DNA from: Acidobacteria bacterium RIFCSPLOWO2_12_FULL_66_21
GTDB taxonomy: Bacteria > Acidobacteriota > Vicinamibacteria > Vicinamibacterales > 2-12-FULL-66-21
Reading direction: 5' to 3'
DNA length: 64,000 nucleotides
Assembly (NCBI GenBank): GCA_001767455.1
Contig: MELC01000019.1
Coordinates: 1 to 64,000, forward strand
Both the position numbers and the translations under genes were made by a program. Positions 35,205 to 43,585 of this stretch are shown here, piece by piece. Each line of letters starts with the position of its first letter. Position 1 is the first letter of the stretch. Under the pieces are notes generated by a model. The model did no database searches. It saw only the letters and a list, made by a program, of their open reading frames with translations, and was not told the origin of the DNA.

Positions 35205-36065
35205 GTGGGCTCCGGCCCACGCGCGGTCGCACACGGAATGCAGAACATGGACGCATTGCGCGCGTTGCTGGCCGAGCGGGCGGATGGGGACGTGGTGGCC
35301 TGGGCCGATCACGCGGAAGTCATGCGTCGTTTCGGGCTGGACTGTCCGTCAGCCGAAGAGGCGATTCTCTCGGCCGGGTTTCTGCCTGCGCGCTATCGCC
35401 GGAACCGGCAGACCATCTCGACCGAGCTGCAGTTACGGCTGCACCGCAGCACAGTGGCGGTGGTGGGATGCGGCGGCCTTGGCGGCTATGTCATCGAGGA
35501 GCTGGCCAGGCTCGGTATCGGACGATTGGTCGCTATCGATCCCGACGCCTTTGAAGAGCACAACCTCAACAGGCAGCTGCTGTCTTCCCCGGCGGCGATC
35601 GGACAGAGCAAGGCCCAGGCTGCCGAGCGCAGGGTGGCCGACATCAATCCAGGGATTGTCGTGCGCCCCGTTGAGGTGGCGTTCTCACCGGAGACCGCGG
35701 CCGACTCGTTCGGCGGCGTCGACGTCGTCGTCGACGCGGCCGACAGCGTGCCGATCCGGCTGCAATTGGCCGACGCCTGTTCGCAGTTGAAGATCCCGCT
35801 CGTGCACGGAGCCATTGCCGGCTGGTACGGGCAGGTGTGCACGGTCATGCCCGGCGACGAGACGTTGCGGCATCTTTACGGACGGGGGTCCGAACCCAAG
35901 GGCGTCGAGGTCGTGCTGGGCAATCCTTCCTTCACCCCGGCAGTCGTCGCCAGTTTCGAGGCGGCGGAGGTCTGTAAGATCCTGCTGGAACAGGGTTGTC
36001 TGCTGCGCAATCAGATCCTCGTCATCGACCTCTTGCACATGGAGGTGGACCACATCCGGTTCTGA
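35205..36065 (+). CDS. ThiF/MoeB/HesA-family adenylyltransferase
   Basis: About 286 residues. An N-terminal helical extension is followed by the E1-like adenylation domain: VAVVGCGGLGGYVIEELARLGIGRLVAIDPDAFEEHNLNRQLL binds ATP, and VDVVVDAADSVPIRLQLADAC completes the core. The paired CxxC zinc motifs of MoeB are not seen. It should activate the C-terminal glycine of the preceding MoaD-like protein. GTG 35205 has GGGGGAGG upstream; ATG 35238 is the alternative. Confidence 0.88.
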   Translation: MGSGPRAVAHGMQNMDALRALLAERADGDVVAWADHAEVMRRFGLDCPSAEEAILSAGFLPARYRRNRQTISTELQLRLHRSTVAVVGCGGLGGYVIEELARLGIGRLVAIDPDAFEEHNLNRQLLSSPAAIGQSKAQAAERRVADINPGIVVRPVEVAFSPETAADSFGGVDVVVDAADSVPIRLQLADACSQLKIPLVHGAIAGWYGQVCTVMPGDETLRHLYGRGSEPKGVEVVLGNPSFTPAVVASFEAAEVCKILLEQGCLLRNQILVIDLLHMEVDHIRF

Positions 36066-36126
36066 ACGAGGCCGAGGCCGGCCGAGCGAACCTGTTCGTC
36101 GATAACCGCCAACCCCGGAGACTGTC

Positions 36127-37761
36127 ATGAGCCAGATCACCCGCCGGGAATTCGTGACGGGCGCGGCCCTCACCCCGTTTGCGATTCGCGCGCCGAATCG
36201 CGACGCGCAGCAGTCCAGCACCGATTCGACTCAGCTTGACATCGTCGTGGCGGGTGCCGGCCACAACAGCCTGATCGCCGCCGCCTACCTGGCAAAGGCC
36301 GGCTATCGCTGCGTGGTGCTCGAGGACCAGCCGCGGATCGGCGGCGGCGTCGGCACCGCCGAAGTCACGCTGCCGGGGTTCAAACACGATCTCGCCTCGA
36401 GCGTGCATGGCGGCATGCAGAGCAACCCGGCCATGAAGGACCTGGATCTGGCCAATTACGGCCTGTCGTACATCGTGCCGGATCCGGTGATGCACACCTC
36501 GTTTCCCGACGGCAGCTACCTCACGGTGTGGCGCGACTTCGAGCGCACCGCGCGCGAATTCGACCGGATCAATCCAAGGGACGGGCAGGCGTTCCGGCGT
36601 ATCGCGGCGGAGCTCGAGGAGGTGCGGGCGCTGCTCGGCAACGAGGAGAAGCTCGCGCAGCATTCGTTGGGCAACGTCTGGCGCCGTCGCCTGAAGATGT
36701 CCGCCTACGACATGGCGTGCCACGTGTTCGAGGACAGCCGCTGCCGCGCCTTCGCGCTCGCAGCCGGCCATCTGGGCGGCGACCCGCCGTGCGAGCCTGG
36801 CAGCTACCGCTCGGCGCTCTCGGTCGTGAGCTCGGGCCGCAATGGACGGCCGATCGCGGTCGGGGGTTCAGACGCGCTCGCGCAGGCGCTCGCCCGGTTC
36901 ATCACCGCGCGCGGCGGCACGGTCCTCACGAACAAGAGGGTGACGCGCCTGATCATCGAGGACAAGCGCTGTGCCGGTGTCGAGTGCGCCGATGGCACCA
37001 GCTACCGCGGCGGCAAGGCGGTGCTGTCCACGCTCCACGTGAAGCACCTGCTTGACATGGCGCCGCGGGCACTCTGGCCCGATGACTTCGTACAGAACGT
37101 CGGGATGTGGAGACCCGAGGTCGCGATGTTCATCGCGCATTACGCCGTGAAGGAGCCGCCGAAGTACCCGGTGGCCGGCGGCACGCTCTCGCCGTGCGAA
37201 TCGGTGACGCTGGTCAACCCGGCGCGCCTGCTGCGGCTGGAGTTCGACGACGCGAACGGGCAGATCGACACGGAGGATCCGCCGCTGCAGATCGTCTGCC
37301 CGACGGTGGCCGATCCCTCCCGGGCGCCCGGGGGCATGCACACGCTGAAGATCAACGGGTTCCAGCCGTATGCGATTCGGCAGGGTCCGCAGCACTGGGA
37401 GCAACTCAAGCACCAGGTTGCCGACGCGTATCTCAACACCCTGCGGCGGCTGGCGCCGAACCTGACCGACGACAGGATCCTCGGCCGCTACATCGTCAGC
37501 CCGGTCGATCTCGAACGGCTGAATCGTCACTTCTGGCACGGCAGCGCGCACGCGGGGTACGACGGCCCGGGACAATCCGGCGATATGCGGCCGGTGCCCG
37601 GCTGGAGTGACTACCGGATGCCGATTGCCGGTCTGTATCAGACGGGTGCCTGCACGAAGCCGGGGGGATCGGTCAACGGGAATCCCGGCCGGAACGCGGC
37701 GGCCGTCATGCTGAAGGACTTCGGCGGCAGCATCGAGGAGGTCGCGAAGAGAATCGGTTGA
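36127..37761 (+). CDS. FAD-dependent oxidoreductase, phytoene-desaturase-like (COG1233 type)
   Basis: A 544-residue flavoprotein with a short Tat-like leader (TRREFVTGAALTPF) and the dinucleotide motif VVAGAGHNSLIAAAYLAKAGYRCVVLEDQPRIGGG. The C-terminal FAD motif is present around GLYQTGACTKPGGSVNGNPGRNAAAVML. Relatives desaturate or oxidise diverse hydrophobic compounds. The ATG follows CCCGGAG. It continues the plus-strand series after the AOR unit with a 61-base gap, but its link to the pathway is only positional. Confidence 0.86.
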   Translation: MSQITRREFVTGAALTPFAIRAPNRDAQQSSTDSTQLDIVVAGAGHNSLIAAAYLAKAGYRCVVLEDQPRIGGGVGTAEVTLPGFKHDLASSVHGGMQSNPAMKDLDLANYGLSYIVPDPVMHTSFPDGSYLTVWRDFERTAREFDRINPRDGQAFRRIAAELEEVRALLGNEEKLAQHSLGNVWRRRLKMSAYDMACHVFEDSRCRAFALAAGHLGGDPPCEPGSYRSALSVVSSGRNGRPIAVGGSDALAQALARFITARGGTVLTNKRVTRLIIEDKRCAGVECADGTSYRGGKAVLSTLHVKHLLDMAPRALWPDDFVQNVGMWRPEVAMFIAHYAVKEPPKYPVAGGTLSPCESVTLVNPARLLRLEFDDANGQIDTEDPPLQIVCPTVADPSRAPGGMHTLKINGFQPYAIRQGPQHWEQLKHQVADAYLNTLRRLAPNLTDDRILGRYIVSPVDLERLNRHFWHGSAHAGYDGPGQSGDMRPVPGWSDYRMPIAGLYQTGACTKPGGSVNGNPGRNAAAVMLKDFGGSIEEVAKRIG

Positions 37762-37790
37762 CAGCGTTCTCGTTCAGGTGGAGGTGAGAC

Positions 37791-38849
37791 ATGTGCGATG
37801 CCGTCAGGAGAACTCCCATTCGCCGCGCGCGCTCGTTGGGGTGGGGGGCGGCGACGGCCGCGGCCTTGGTCCTGTGCTTCCTCGGCGAGGGTCTGCAGGC
37901 GGCACGTCCCGCGGCAGGGCCCGATGGGTCGATTGACGGGCTCACGGCCAGGTTCGTGGATGTCGGCGGGATCCGGACCCGGTACTACGACTATGGCAAG
38001 GGCGAGCCGATCTTGATGCTCCATGGCGGCTCCAGGTCCGGGGCGAACGTCTTCTCCAGGAACATCCCCGGTCTTGCCAAGCGGTTCCGGGTGCTCGCCA
38101 TCGACCGGCTCGGGTACGGACTGACCGACAATCCGAAGACCGCTGCCGAGGGCGGCAACGAGGGCCAGGTCAGGTTCGTACGCGCGTTCATCGAGACGCT
38201 GAAGCTCGGCCCCGTCCACATGGTTGGTCACTCGGGCGGCGGCGCCGTGGCGTTCTACTTCGCGGTGGAACATCCGGAACTCGTGAAGACCTTGAGCGTG
38301 CTGGCCCACGGACCGGGCATGCCAGCGCTTGGCGATGGCCCGAGCAAACTCCAGGCGGCGCTCGACAAGTGCCCACCCGTCGAGAGCTTCGAGCACCCGA
38401 GCTGCCGGCTTGCGGCGCTTGGGCACACGGCAGCCACCTTCCCGCCCGAGTTCTGGGAGGCCGAGCGTTTTGTCCTGAGCCAGCCCAAGTGGAAGGAACA
38501 GTACGAACGACAGCAGGCCGCAAGGAAACAGGCCGGCCCTGCGCAGGGCGCCCGAACGGACGCATACCGGGACAAGATGTGGGCGCGGGCCCGCGCCGAA
38601 GGAATGAAGATGCCGGTCCTGATCTACGGCGGCAAGCAGGACACCCTGGACTGGGACGCGCGCGACCCGCACGCGATGCTGAAAGGCGAGCTCGGCTTCT
38701 TCGACATCGTCGGGGCCAGGACCACGCGCGTGAAGATGATCGTGGTCAACGAAGGCGGCCACTTCATGTACCGGGAACATCCGGAGCAGTTCAACGCCGA
38801 TCTGATGGCGTTCATAGAGTTCTGGAAGACCAACCCTTTGGCAAAGTGA
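37791..38849 (+). CDS. Exported alpha/beta hydrolase
   Basis: A 352-residue alpha/beta hydrolase with an N-terminal hydrophobic signal (AATAAALVLCFLGEGLQA). The nucleophile elbow is VGHSGGGAVA, the oxyanion loop MLHGGSRSGAN and the catalytic His in VNEGGHFMYREHP. It is an esterase-like or epoxide-hydrolase-like enzyme acting outside the cytoplasm. GGTGGAGGTGAGAC precedes the ATG, 29 bases after the flavoprotein. A truncated paralogue is at 13165-13392. Confidence 0.88.
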   Translation: MCDAVRRTPIRRARSLGWGAATAAALVLCFLGEGLQAARPAAGPDGSIDGLTARFVDVGGIRTRYYDYGKGEPILMLHGGSRSGANVFSRNIPGLAKRFRVLAIDRLGYGLTDNPKTAAEGGNEGQVRFVRAFIETLKLGPVHMVGHSGGGAVAFYFAVEHPELVKTLSVLAHGPGMPALGDGPSKLQAALDKCPPVESFEHPSCRLAALGHTAATFPPEFWEAERFVLSQPKWKEQYERQQAARKQAGPAQGARTDAYRDKMWARARAEGMKMPVLIYGGKQDTLDWDARDPHAMLKGELGFFDIVGARTTRVKMIVVNEGGHFMYREHPEQFNADLMAFIEFWKTNPLAK

Positions 38850-38896
38850 GAACCGGGTCTTCCGAATCCAGAGACCACGGCCGCGTCTCTTCACGC

Positions 38897-41146
38897 ATGA
38901 AGAGCGCGGCCTGCTCTCTTCTGCTGCTGGTACTCTCTGCGCCGCTGGCGGCGCAGGAGCTCCCGTCTGGCTACGATGGTCCGCCGCCGCCGGTTCTCCC
39001 GACAACGGTCTCGCGCGACGCGCAAGGGCGCGTCACCGTGCGCGCGGTCCGCTTGACCGCTCCCCTCCGCATCGATGGCCAACTCGACGAGGCGTTGTAT
39101 CGCACGGTCACGCCGATCTCCGATTTCATCCAGCTCGAGCCGCAACCGGGCGCGCCGGCCACTGAAAAGACCGAAGTGTGGGTCGCCTTCGACGAGGACA
39201 ACGTCTATGTCGGCGTTCGCGCGTCGGAGAGCCAACCCGGGCGCATGGTGGCGAACGAGATGCGGCGGGACGCCGCGGGCGTCTACCAGAACGAGAACTT
39301 CGCGTTCGCCTTCGACACCTTCTACGACCGGCGCAACAGCGTCAACTTCCAGTTCAACCCGGTTGGCGGCCGCATGGACGGGCAGAACACCAACGAGGGG
39401 CAGTACAACGGAGACTGGAACCCCGTGTGGGATTTCGCGGTCCGCAAGGTGGACGGCGGCTGGACGGGCGAGGCCGCGGTGCCCTTCAAGTCGCTGCGCT
39501 ACCGTCCGGGCCGGGCGCAGGTCTGGGGCGTCCAGTTTCGGCGCGTCAACCGCTGGAAGAACGAGATCTCGTTTCTGACCCGCGTGCCCGACGGGCTTGG
39601 CACCAACGGCATTCAACGCACGTCGCGCTCCGCCACGCTGGTCGGCATCGAGGCGCCGCCCGGATCGCGGGCGCTGGACATCAAGCCGTACGTCACGTCG
39701 GACCTGTCGACCGACCTGACCGCGGACTTGCCCGTCCGGAACAAGGTCGGCAAGGACTTCGGCGCAGATGTGAAGTACGGCCTCACGCGGGGCCTGACCG
39801 CCGATTTCACTTACAACACGGATTTCGCGCACGTGGAGGCCGACGAGCAGCAGGTCAACCTCACCAGGTTCAGCCTCTTCTTCCCTGAGAAGCGCGAGTT
39901 CTTCCTCGAGAACCAGGGGATCTTCAACTTCGGGGGGGCCGGCAGCACCAGCCAGACAATCTTCGACACGCCAATCATGTTTTACAGCCGCCGCATCGGG
40001 CTCGACCAGGAGCAGGAGATTCCGGTCCGTGTCGGCGGGCGCCTGACGGGACGCGCCGGACCCTACACCCTCGGCTTGCTCAACATGGAGACCAAGGATG
40101 TTGACCGGCTCGGGGTCCCGGCCACGAACTTCGCCGTGGCGCGCGTGAGACGCGACATCCTGCGGCGCAGCGCCATCGGCGCCATCGCGACCAGGCGTTC
40201 GCGGCTTGCCAGCGGCACGGGGTCCGGGGAGACCTTCGGCGTGGACGGCTCGTTCGCCTTTTTCACCAACCTGTCCGTCACCGGGTACTGGGCGCGCACC
40301 CGAACGCCCGGCCTCCGGGACGGCGACACGAGTTACCGCGTCAATGCCAACTACAACGCCGACCGCTACGGCGTGATGCTCGAGAACATGATGACCGGCG
40401 GCAATTTCAAGCCCGAGATCGGATATGTGCGCCGCGACAACTTCCGCAAGAGCCGCCTGGCGCTGCGCTTCAGCCCGCGGCCGACGCGCATCAGGAGCGT
40501 GCGGAAGTTCACCTACGAGGTCCAGGGCGTCTATTACGAGACGCTCGCCGGGGTGAAGGAGACGCGCGACGTCGAGTTCACTTTTCAGACCGAGTTCCAG
40601 AGCAGCGAGCGCATCCAGGTGAGCTACCTGGACACGTTCGAGCTGCTCACGTCGCCGTTGCGCCTGGCGCGCGGCGTCACCGTGCCTCCGGGCGGCTACT
40701 ATCTGCGCACGCTGACGGCCCAGACGACGATCGGCCAGCAGCGCGCCATCTCGGGCGACATTTCCGTCGAGCACGGCCCGTTCTACTCCGGCGATCGCAC
40801 CGCGTTCGGCTTCACCGGCGCGCGAGTCAAGCTGAACGCCCACCTCGCGTTCGAGCCCGGGATCCAGATCAACCGCGTCACACTGCCATTCGGCTCATTC
40901 AACACCGCGCTGGTGAGCACGCGCACGACATACGCGATCACGCCGATGATGTTCCTCAGCGGGCTCGTGCAGTACAACTCGAGCAACAACGCGTTCAGCA
41001 CGAACGTGCGTCTGCGGTGGGAATACCGGCCCGGCAGCGAGCTCTTCGTGGTCCTGAACGAAGGCCGCCACACCCGCCGTGGCGGTTTCCCGCACCTGGA
41101 GAACCGGTCGTTTGTCGTGAAGGTGAACCGCCTGCTGCGATTCTAG
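38897..41146 (+). CDS. DUF5916 protein: CBM9-like domain plus outer-membrane barrel, copy 1
   Basis: A 749-residue secreted/outer-membrane protein. It has a signal peptide (KSAACSLLLLVLSAPLAAQ), a CBM9-like beta-sandwich (LTAPLRIDGQLDEALYRTV...TEKTEVWVAFDEDNVYVGVRA), then the DUF5916 region (VEADEQQVNLTRFSLFFPEKREFFLENQGIFNFGG) and a barrel-like tail ending in VNRLLRF with a terminal Phe. The function of the family is unknown; the layout suggests carbohydrate or polymer binding at the cell surface. Its TAG directly abuts the stop of the convergent gene, leaving no intergenic bases. Confidence 0.88.
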   Translation: MKSAACSLLLLVLSAPLAAQELPSGYDGPPPPVLPTTVSRDAQGRVTVRAVRLTAPLRIDGQLDEALYRTVTPISDFIQLEPQPGAPATEKTEVWVAFDEDNVYVGVRASESQPGRMVANEMRRDAAGVYQNENFAFAFDTFYDRRNSVNFQFNPVGGRMDGQNTNEGQYNGDWNPVWDFAVRKVDGGWTGEAAVPFKSLRYRPGRAQVWGVQFRRVNRWKNEISFLTRVPDGLGTNGIQRTSRSATLVGIEAPPGSRALDIKPYVTSDLSTDLTADLPVRNKVGKDFGADVKYGLTRGLTADFTYNTDFAHVEADEQQVNLTRFSLFFPEKREFFLENQGIFNFGGAGSTSQTIFDTPIMFYSRRIGLDQEQEIPVRVGGRLTGRAGPYTLGLLNMETKDVDRLGVPATNFAVARVRRDILRRSAIGAIATRRSRLASGTGSGETFGVDGSFAFFTNLSVTGYWARTRTPGLRDGDTSYRVNANYNADRYGVMLENMMTGGNFKPEIGYVRRDNFRKSRLALRFSPRPTRIRSVRKFTYEVQGVYYETLAGVKETRDVEFTFQTEFQSSERIQVSYLDTFELLTSPLRLARGVTVPPGGYYLRTLTAQTTIGQQRAISGDISVEHGPFYSGDRTAFGFTGARVKLNAHLAFEPGIQINRVTLPFGSFNTALVSTRTTYAITPMMFLSGLVQYNSSNNAFSTNVRLRWEYRPGSELFVVLNEGRHTRRGGFPHLENRSFVVKVNRLLRF

Positions 41147-42148
41147 TTACTTCGCCCGACCCTGGTAACCCGGCGTCAGTAACTGAACCTTCCACGCGGC
41201 ACCGCGCCCGACGATGTAGAGGGTCTTCTTGTCGGCGCCCGCGAACGCGATGTTCTGGGGCGCTCTCGAGACAGGGATCGTGCCGAGGTGAGCGCCCTTC
41301 GCATCGAAGACCTGCACGCCGGCGGTGGTCGCGGCGTAGACTCGCCCTTCCTGGTCGATCGCCAGTCCATCCGCGCCGCTGCGCACGCCCTGGGCGTTTG
41401 ACGTGACCCCCTCGTACTTCGCGAAGTCGCGACGTCGGCGCACCGTTCCGTCCGGGTTGATGTCGAAGGCAATCATGTACTCGCCAACCGTGTTGTTCAC
41501 GTACAGGGTCTGCTCGTCCGGGCTGAGCTGAATCCCGTTCGGACGTTCGATGCCTTCGGCAATCCTGATGGCCTTGCCCCCAGGAGGAATGTAGTAGACC
41601 GAGGGGGGCAGCGGTGGAGTCGCCGGCGGCGCCGGGACCGCCCCAGGCGCGATCGGCTGAGCGGCGTTGGGCCCGGGCTCGGTGAAATACACGCCGCCCT
41701 TCCTGTCGATAACGAGATCGTTCGGGCGGCCGAACGGCTTGCCGTCGAAATTGTCGGCAAGAACCGCTTCGCTTCCCTTCGGGTAGATCACACCGACTTT
41801 CGTGTCCCCCGGCGTGGTCTGTACCGCGATCAAACGGCCCTTCGTGTCGAAGGCCAGGCCGTTGGCGCCGTTCGTGTTCTCGAGGAAGGTGGACGTGCGT
41901 CCGTCCGCGTCGATCCTCGTGATGCGGTTCGCGTTGGTCTCGGTGAAGATCAGGCTGCCGTCCGAGAGCGCGATCGGGCCTTCGGTGCCCGTGAACCCGT
42001 CCTTGATCACCTGGACACGCGTTCCGGCGGTGACAACGCCCGGGATGCCGCCCGCCACGGTGTCCGCCGGGGGCGGCTGCGGCTGCCCGACTGCCGTCAG
42101 GCCGCAAGCCAGGCACGCCCCCACCACCAACGTTGCTGTTGACCTCAT
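41147..42148 (-). CDS. SMP-30/gluconolactonase-like beta-propeller, exported
   Basis: A 333-residue six-bladed propeller of the SMP-30/gluconolactonase/LRE type. Features are FTGTEGPIALSDGSLIFTE (metal Glu), PFGRPNDLVIDRKGGVYFTEPG, ERPNGIQLSPDEQTLYVNNT and ADGLAIDQEGRVYAAT, i.e. conserved Glu, Asn and Asp ligands. The N-terminus (LVVGACLACGLTAVG) is a signal peptide and could be a lipobox. It would hydrolyse a lactone in the periplasm. ATG 42148 is chosen; GTG 42154 is in frame. Confidence 0.87.
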   Translation of the reverse strand: MRSTATLVVGACLACGLTAVGQPQPPPADTVAGGIPGVVTAGTRVQVIKDGFTGTEGPIALSDGSLIFTETNANRITRIDADGRTSTFLENTNGANGLAFDTKGRLIAVQTTPGDTKVGVIYPKGSEAVLADNFDGKPFGRPNDLVIDRKGGVYFTEPGPNAAQPIAPGAVPAPPATPPLPPSVYYIPPGGKAIRIAEGIERPNGIQLSPDEQTLYVNNTVGEYMIAFDINPDGTVRRRRDFAKYEGVTSNAQGVRSGADGLAIDQEGRVYAATTAGVQVFDAKGAHLGTIPVSRAPQNIAFAGADKKTLYIVGRGAAWKVQLLTPGYQGRAK

Positions 42149-42256
42149 GCGCACATTGTACAGGGGTCGAGAGGTGTTGCGCTCTCCGGCGCATCGCAGT
42201 TACTCTCCGCAGACACAAATCGAAGGGTCTCCGAGAAGCACACCTCAGGGGGGTTC

Positions 42257-43585
42257 ATGAGGATCGCGACACGCATCACCTGGCTGGCCGTTACGCTCGC
42301 GGTTTCCCTGCTGGGCGCCTCGGCGTCCGCGGAGAACTGGCCGCAATGGCGCGGGCCTGCCGGTACCGGCGCATCCAGCGAAACGCGGCTGCCCGAATCG
42401 TGGAGCGACACCCGGAACATTGCGTGGAAAACGCGGTTGCACGGCGTCGGCGTGTCGTCGCCGATTGTGTGGGGCGATCGCGTGTTCGTCACGTCGCAGG
42501 TTGGAAGCGGCCCCAGCCAAGAGGGACCCCGGCTCGGGCAGGGCGAGGAGGCCTCTCCCGCGGAGCGGTCGCTGGGGAGCGGCGCCGCACAGGGACAGGA
42601 GGTCAGGTTTCTCATCGAGGCGCTCAATCGCGCCAACGGGGCGCGGGCGTGGACGTTCGAGCTCGCGGCGGAAGGCACGCTGCCCTCGGTGCACGACAAG
42701 CACAACCTTGCGAGCGCGAGCCCGGTGGTCGATGGTGAGCGCGTGTACGCCGTGTTCGGCTCAGGACAGGTCGTCGCCGTGAACATGAGCGGCAGGCAGA
42801 TCTGGACCCGTAATCTCGCCAAGGAGTACGCCCCCTTTGACATCAACTGGGGCGCGGCCAGCTCGCCGATCCTGCACCGCGGATCGCTCATCGTCGTGTG
42901 CTACCACGACAGCGCGTCCTACCTGCTGGCGCTCGACGCCCGCACGGGCAAGCCACTGTGGAAGACGGATCGCCCCAAGGGTGTGCTCTCCTACAGCACC
43001 CCCGTCGTCGTGCCCGGTCCCCAAAGCGACGAGCTGATCGTGAACTCCAGCGAGGGCATCGAATCCTACGACCCGGCGACCGGCGGGGCGCTCTGGCACT
43101 TCGACGAACCGAGCCGGTTTCCGATTCCGGTGGCGATGCATCACGACGGCGTCATTTATCTCTCTCGCGGGTACCGCAGCGGTCCGTATGCGGCGATCCG
43201 TCCGGGCGGGCGCGGCGACATTTCGAAGACGCACGTCGTGTGGCGCGTGCCGACGGGCGCCCCGTACATCTCGTCGCTCGTCTACTACGACGGGCTGCTC
43301 TACATGGCGGGTGACGTCGGCGTGATTACCTGTGTAGATGCCAAAACCGGTGCGCAGGTCTGGCGCCAGCGTCTCGGCGGCATCTACACGGCGTCTCCCG
43401 CCGCGGGCGATGGCAAGATCTACCTGCTCGGTGAATCGGGTGAGACCCTGGTTCTGCGCGCGGGGCGCACGCCAGAGGTGCTCGCGCGCAACAGGATCGA
43501 CGGCCGTCTCCTCGCGTCGCCGGCGATCTCCGGCGGCCGCATTTTCCTTCGCACCGACGACCATGTGGTCGCCATCGGCCGGTGA
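42257..43585 (+). CDS. Exported PQQ-like beta-propeller repeat protein
   Basis: A 442-residue protein with a signal peptide (WLAVTLAVSLLGASASA) followed by ENWPQWRGPAGTGASSETRLPESWS, the typical start of PQQ-like (BamB/quinoprotein-type) propellers in this group. Repeats such as VVDGERVYAVFGSGQVVAVNMSG and LLALDARTGKPLWKTDR form the blades. No PQQ-binding dehydrogenase residues are evident, so it is probably a structural or binding propeller. AGGGGGGTTC precedes the ATG. It is translationally coupled to the next gene (GTGA). Confidence 0.86.
   Translation: MRIATRITWLAVTLAVSLLGASASAENWPQWRGPAGTGASSETRLPESWSDTRNIAWKTRLHGVGVSSPIVWGDRVFVTSQVGSGPSQEGPRLGQGEEASPAERSLGSGAAQGQEVRFLIEALNRANGARAWTFELAAEGTLPSVHDKHNLASASPVVDGERVYAVFGSGQVVAVNMSGRQIWTRNLAKEYAPFDINWGAASSPILHRGSLIVVCYHDSASYLLALDARTGKPLWKTDRPKGVLSYSTPVVVPGPQSDELIVNSSEGIESYDPATGGALWHFDEPSRFPIPVAMHHDGVIYLSRGYRSGPYAAIRPGGRGDISKTHVVWRVPTGAPYISSLVYYDGLLYMAGDVGVITCVDAKTGAQVWRQRLGGIYTASPAAGDGKIYLLGESGETLVLRAGRTPEVLARNRIDGRLLASPAISGGRIFLRTDDHVVAIGR

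Noticed and set aside
38369-38896. An N-terminal extension of the DUF5916 protein over the hydrolase gene
   Set aside because: This frame overlaps the conserved hydrolase sequence and precedes a clear signal peptide starting at ATG 38897.
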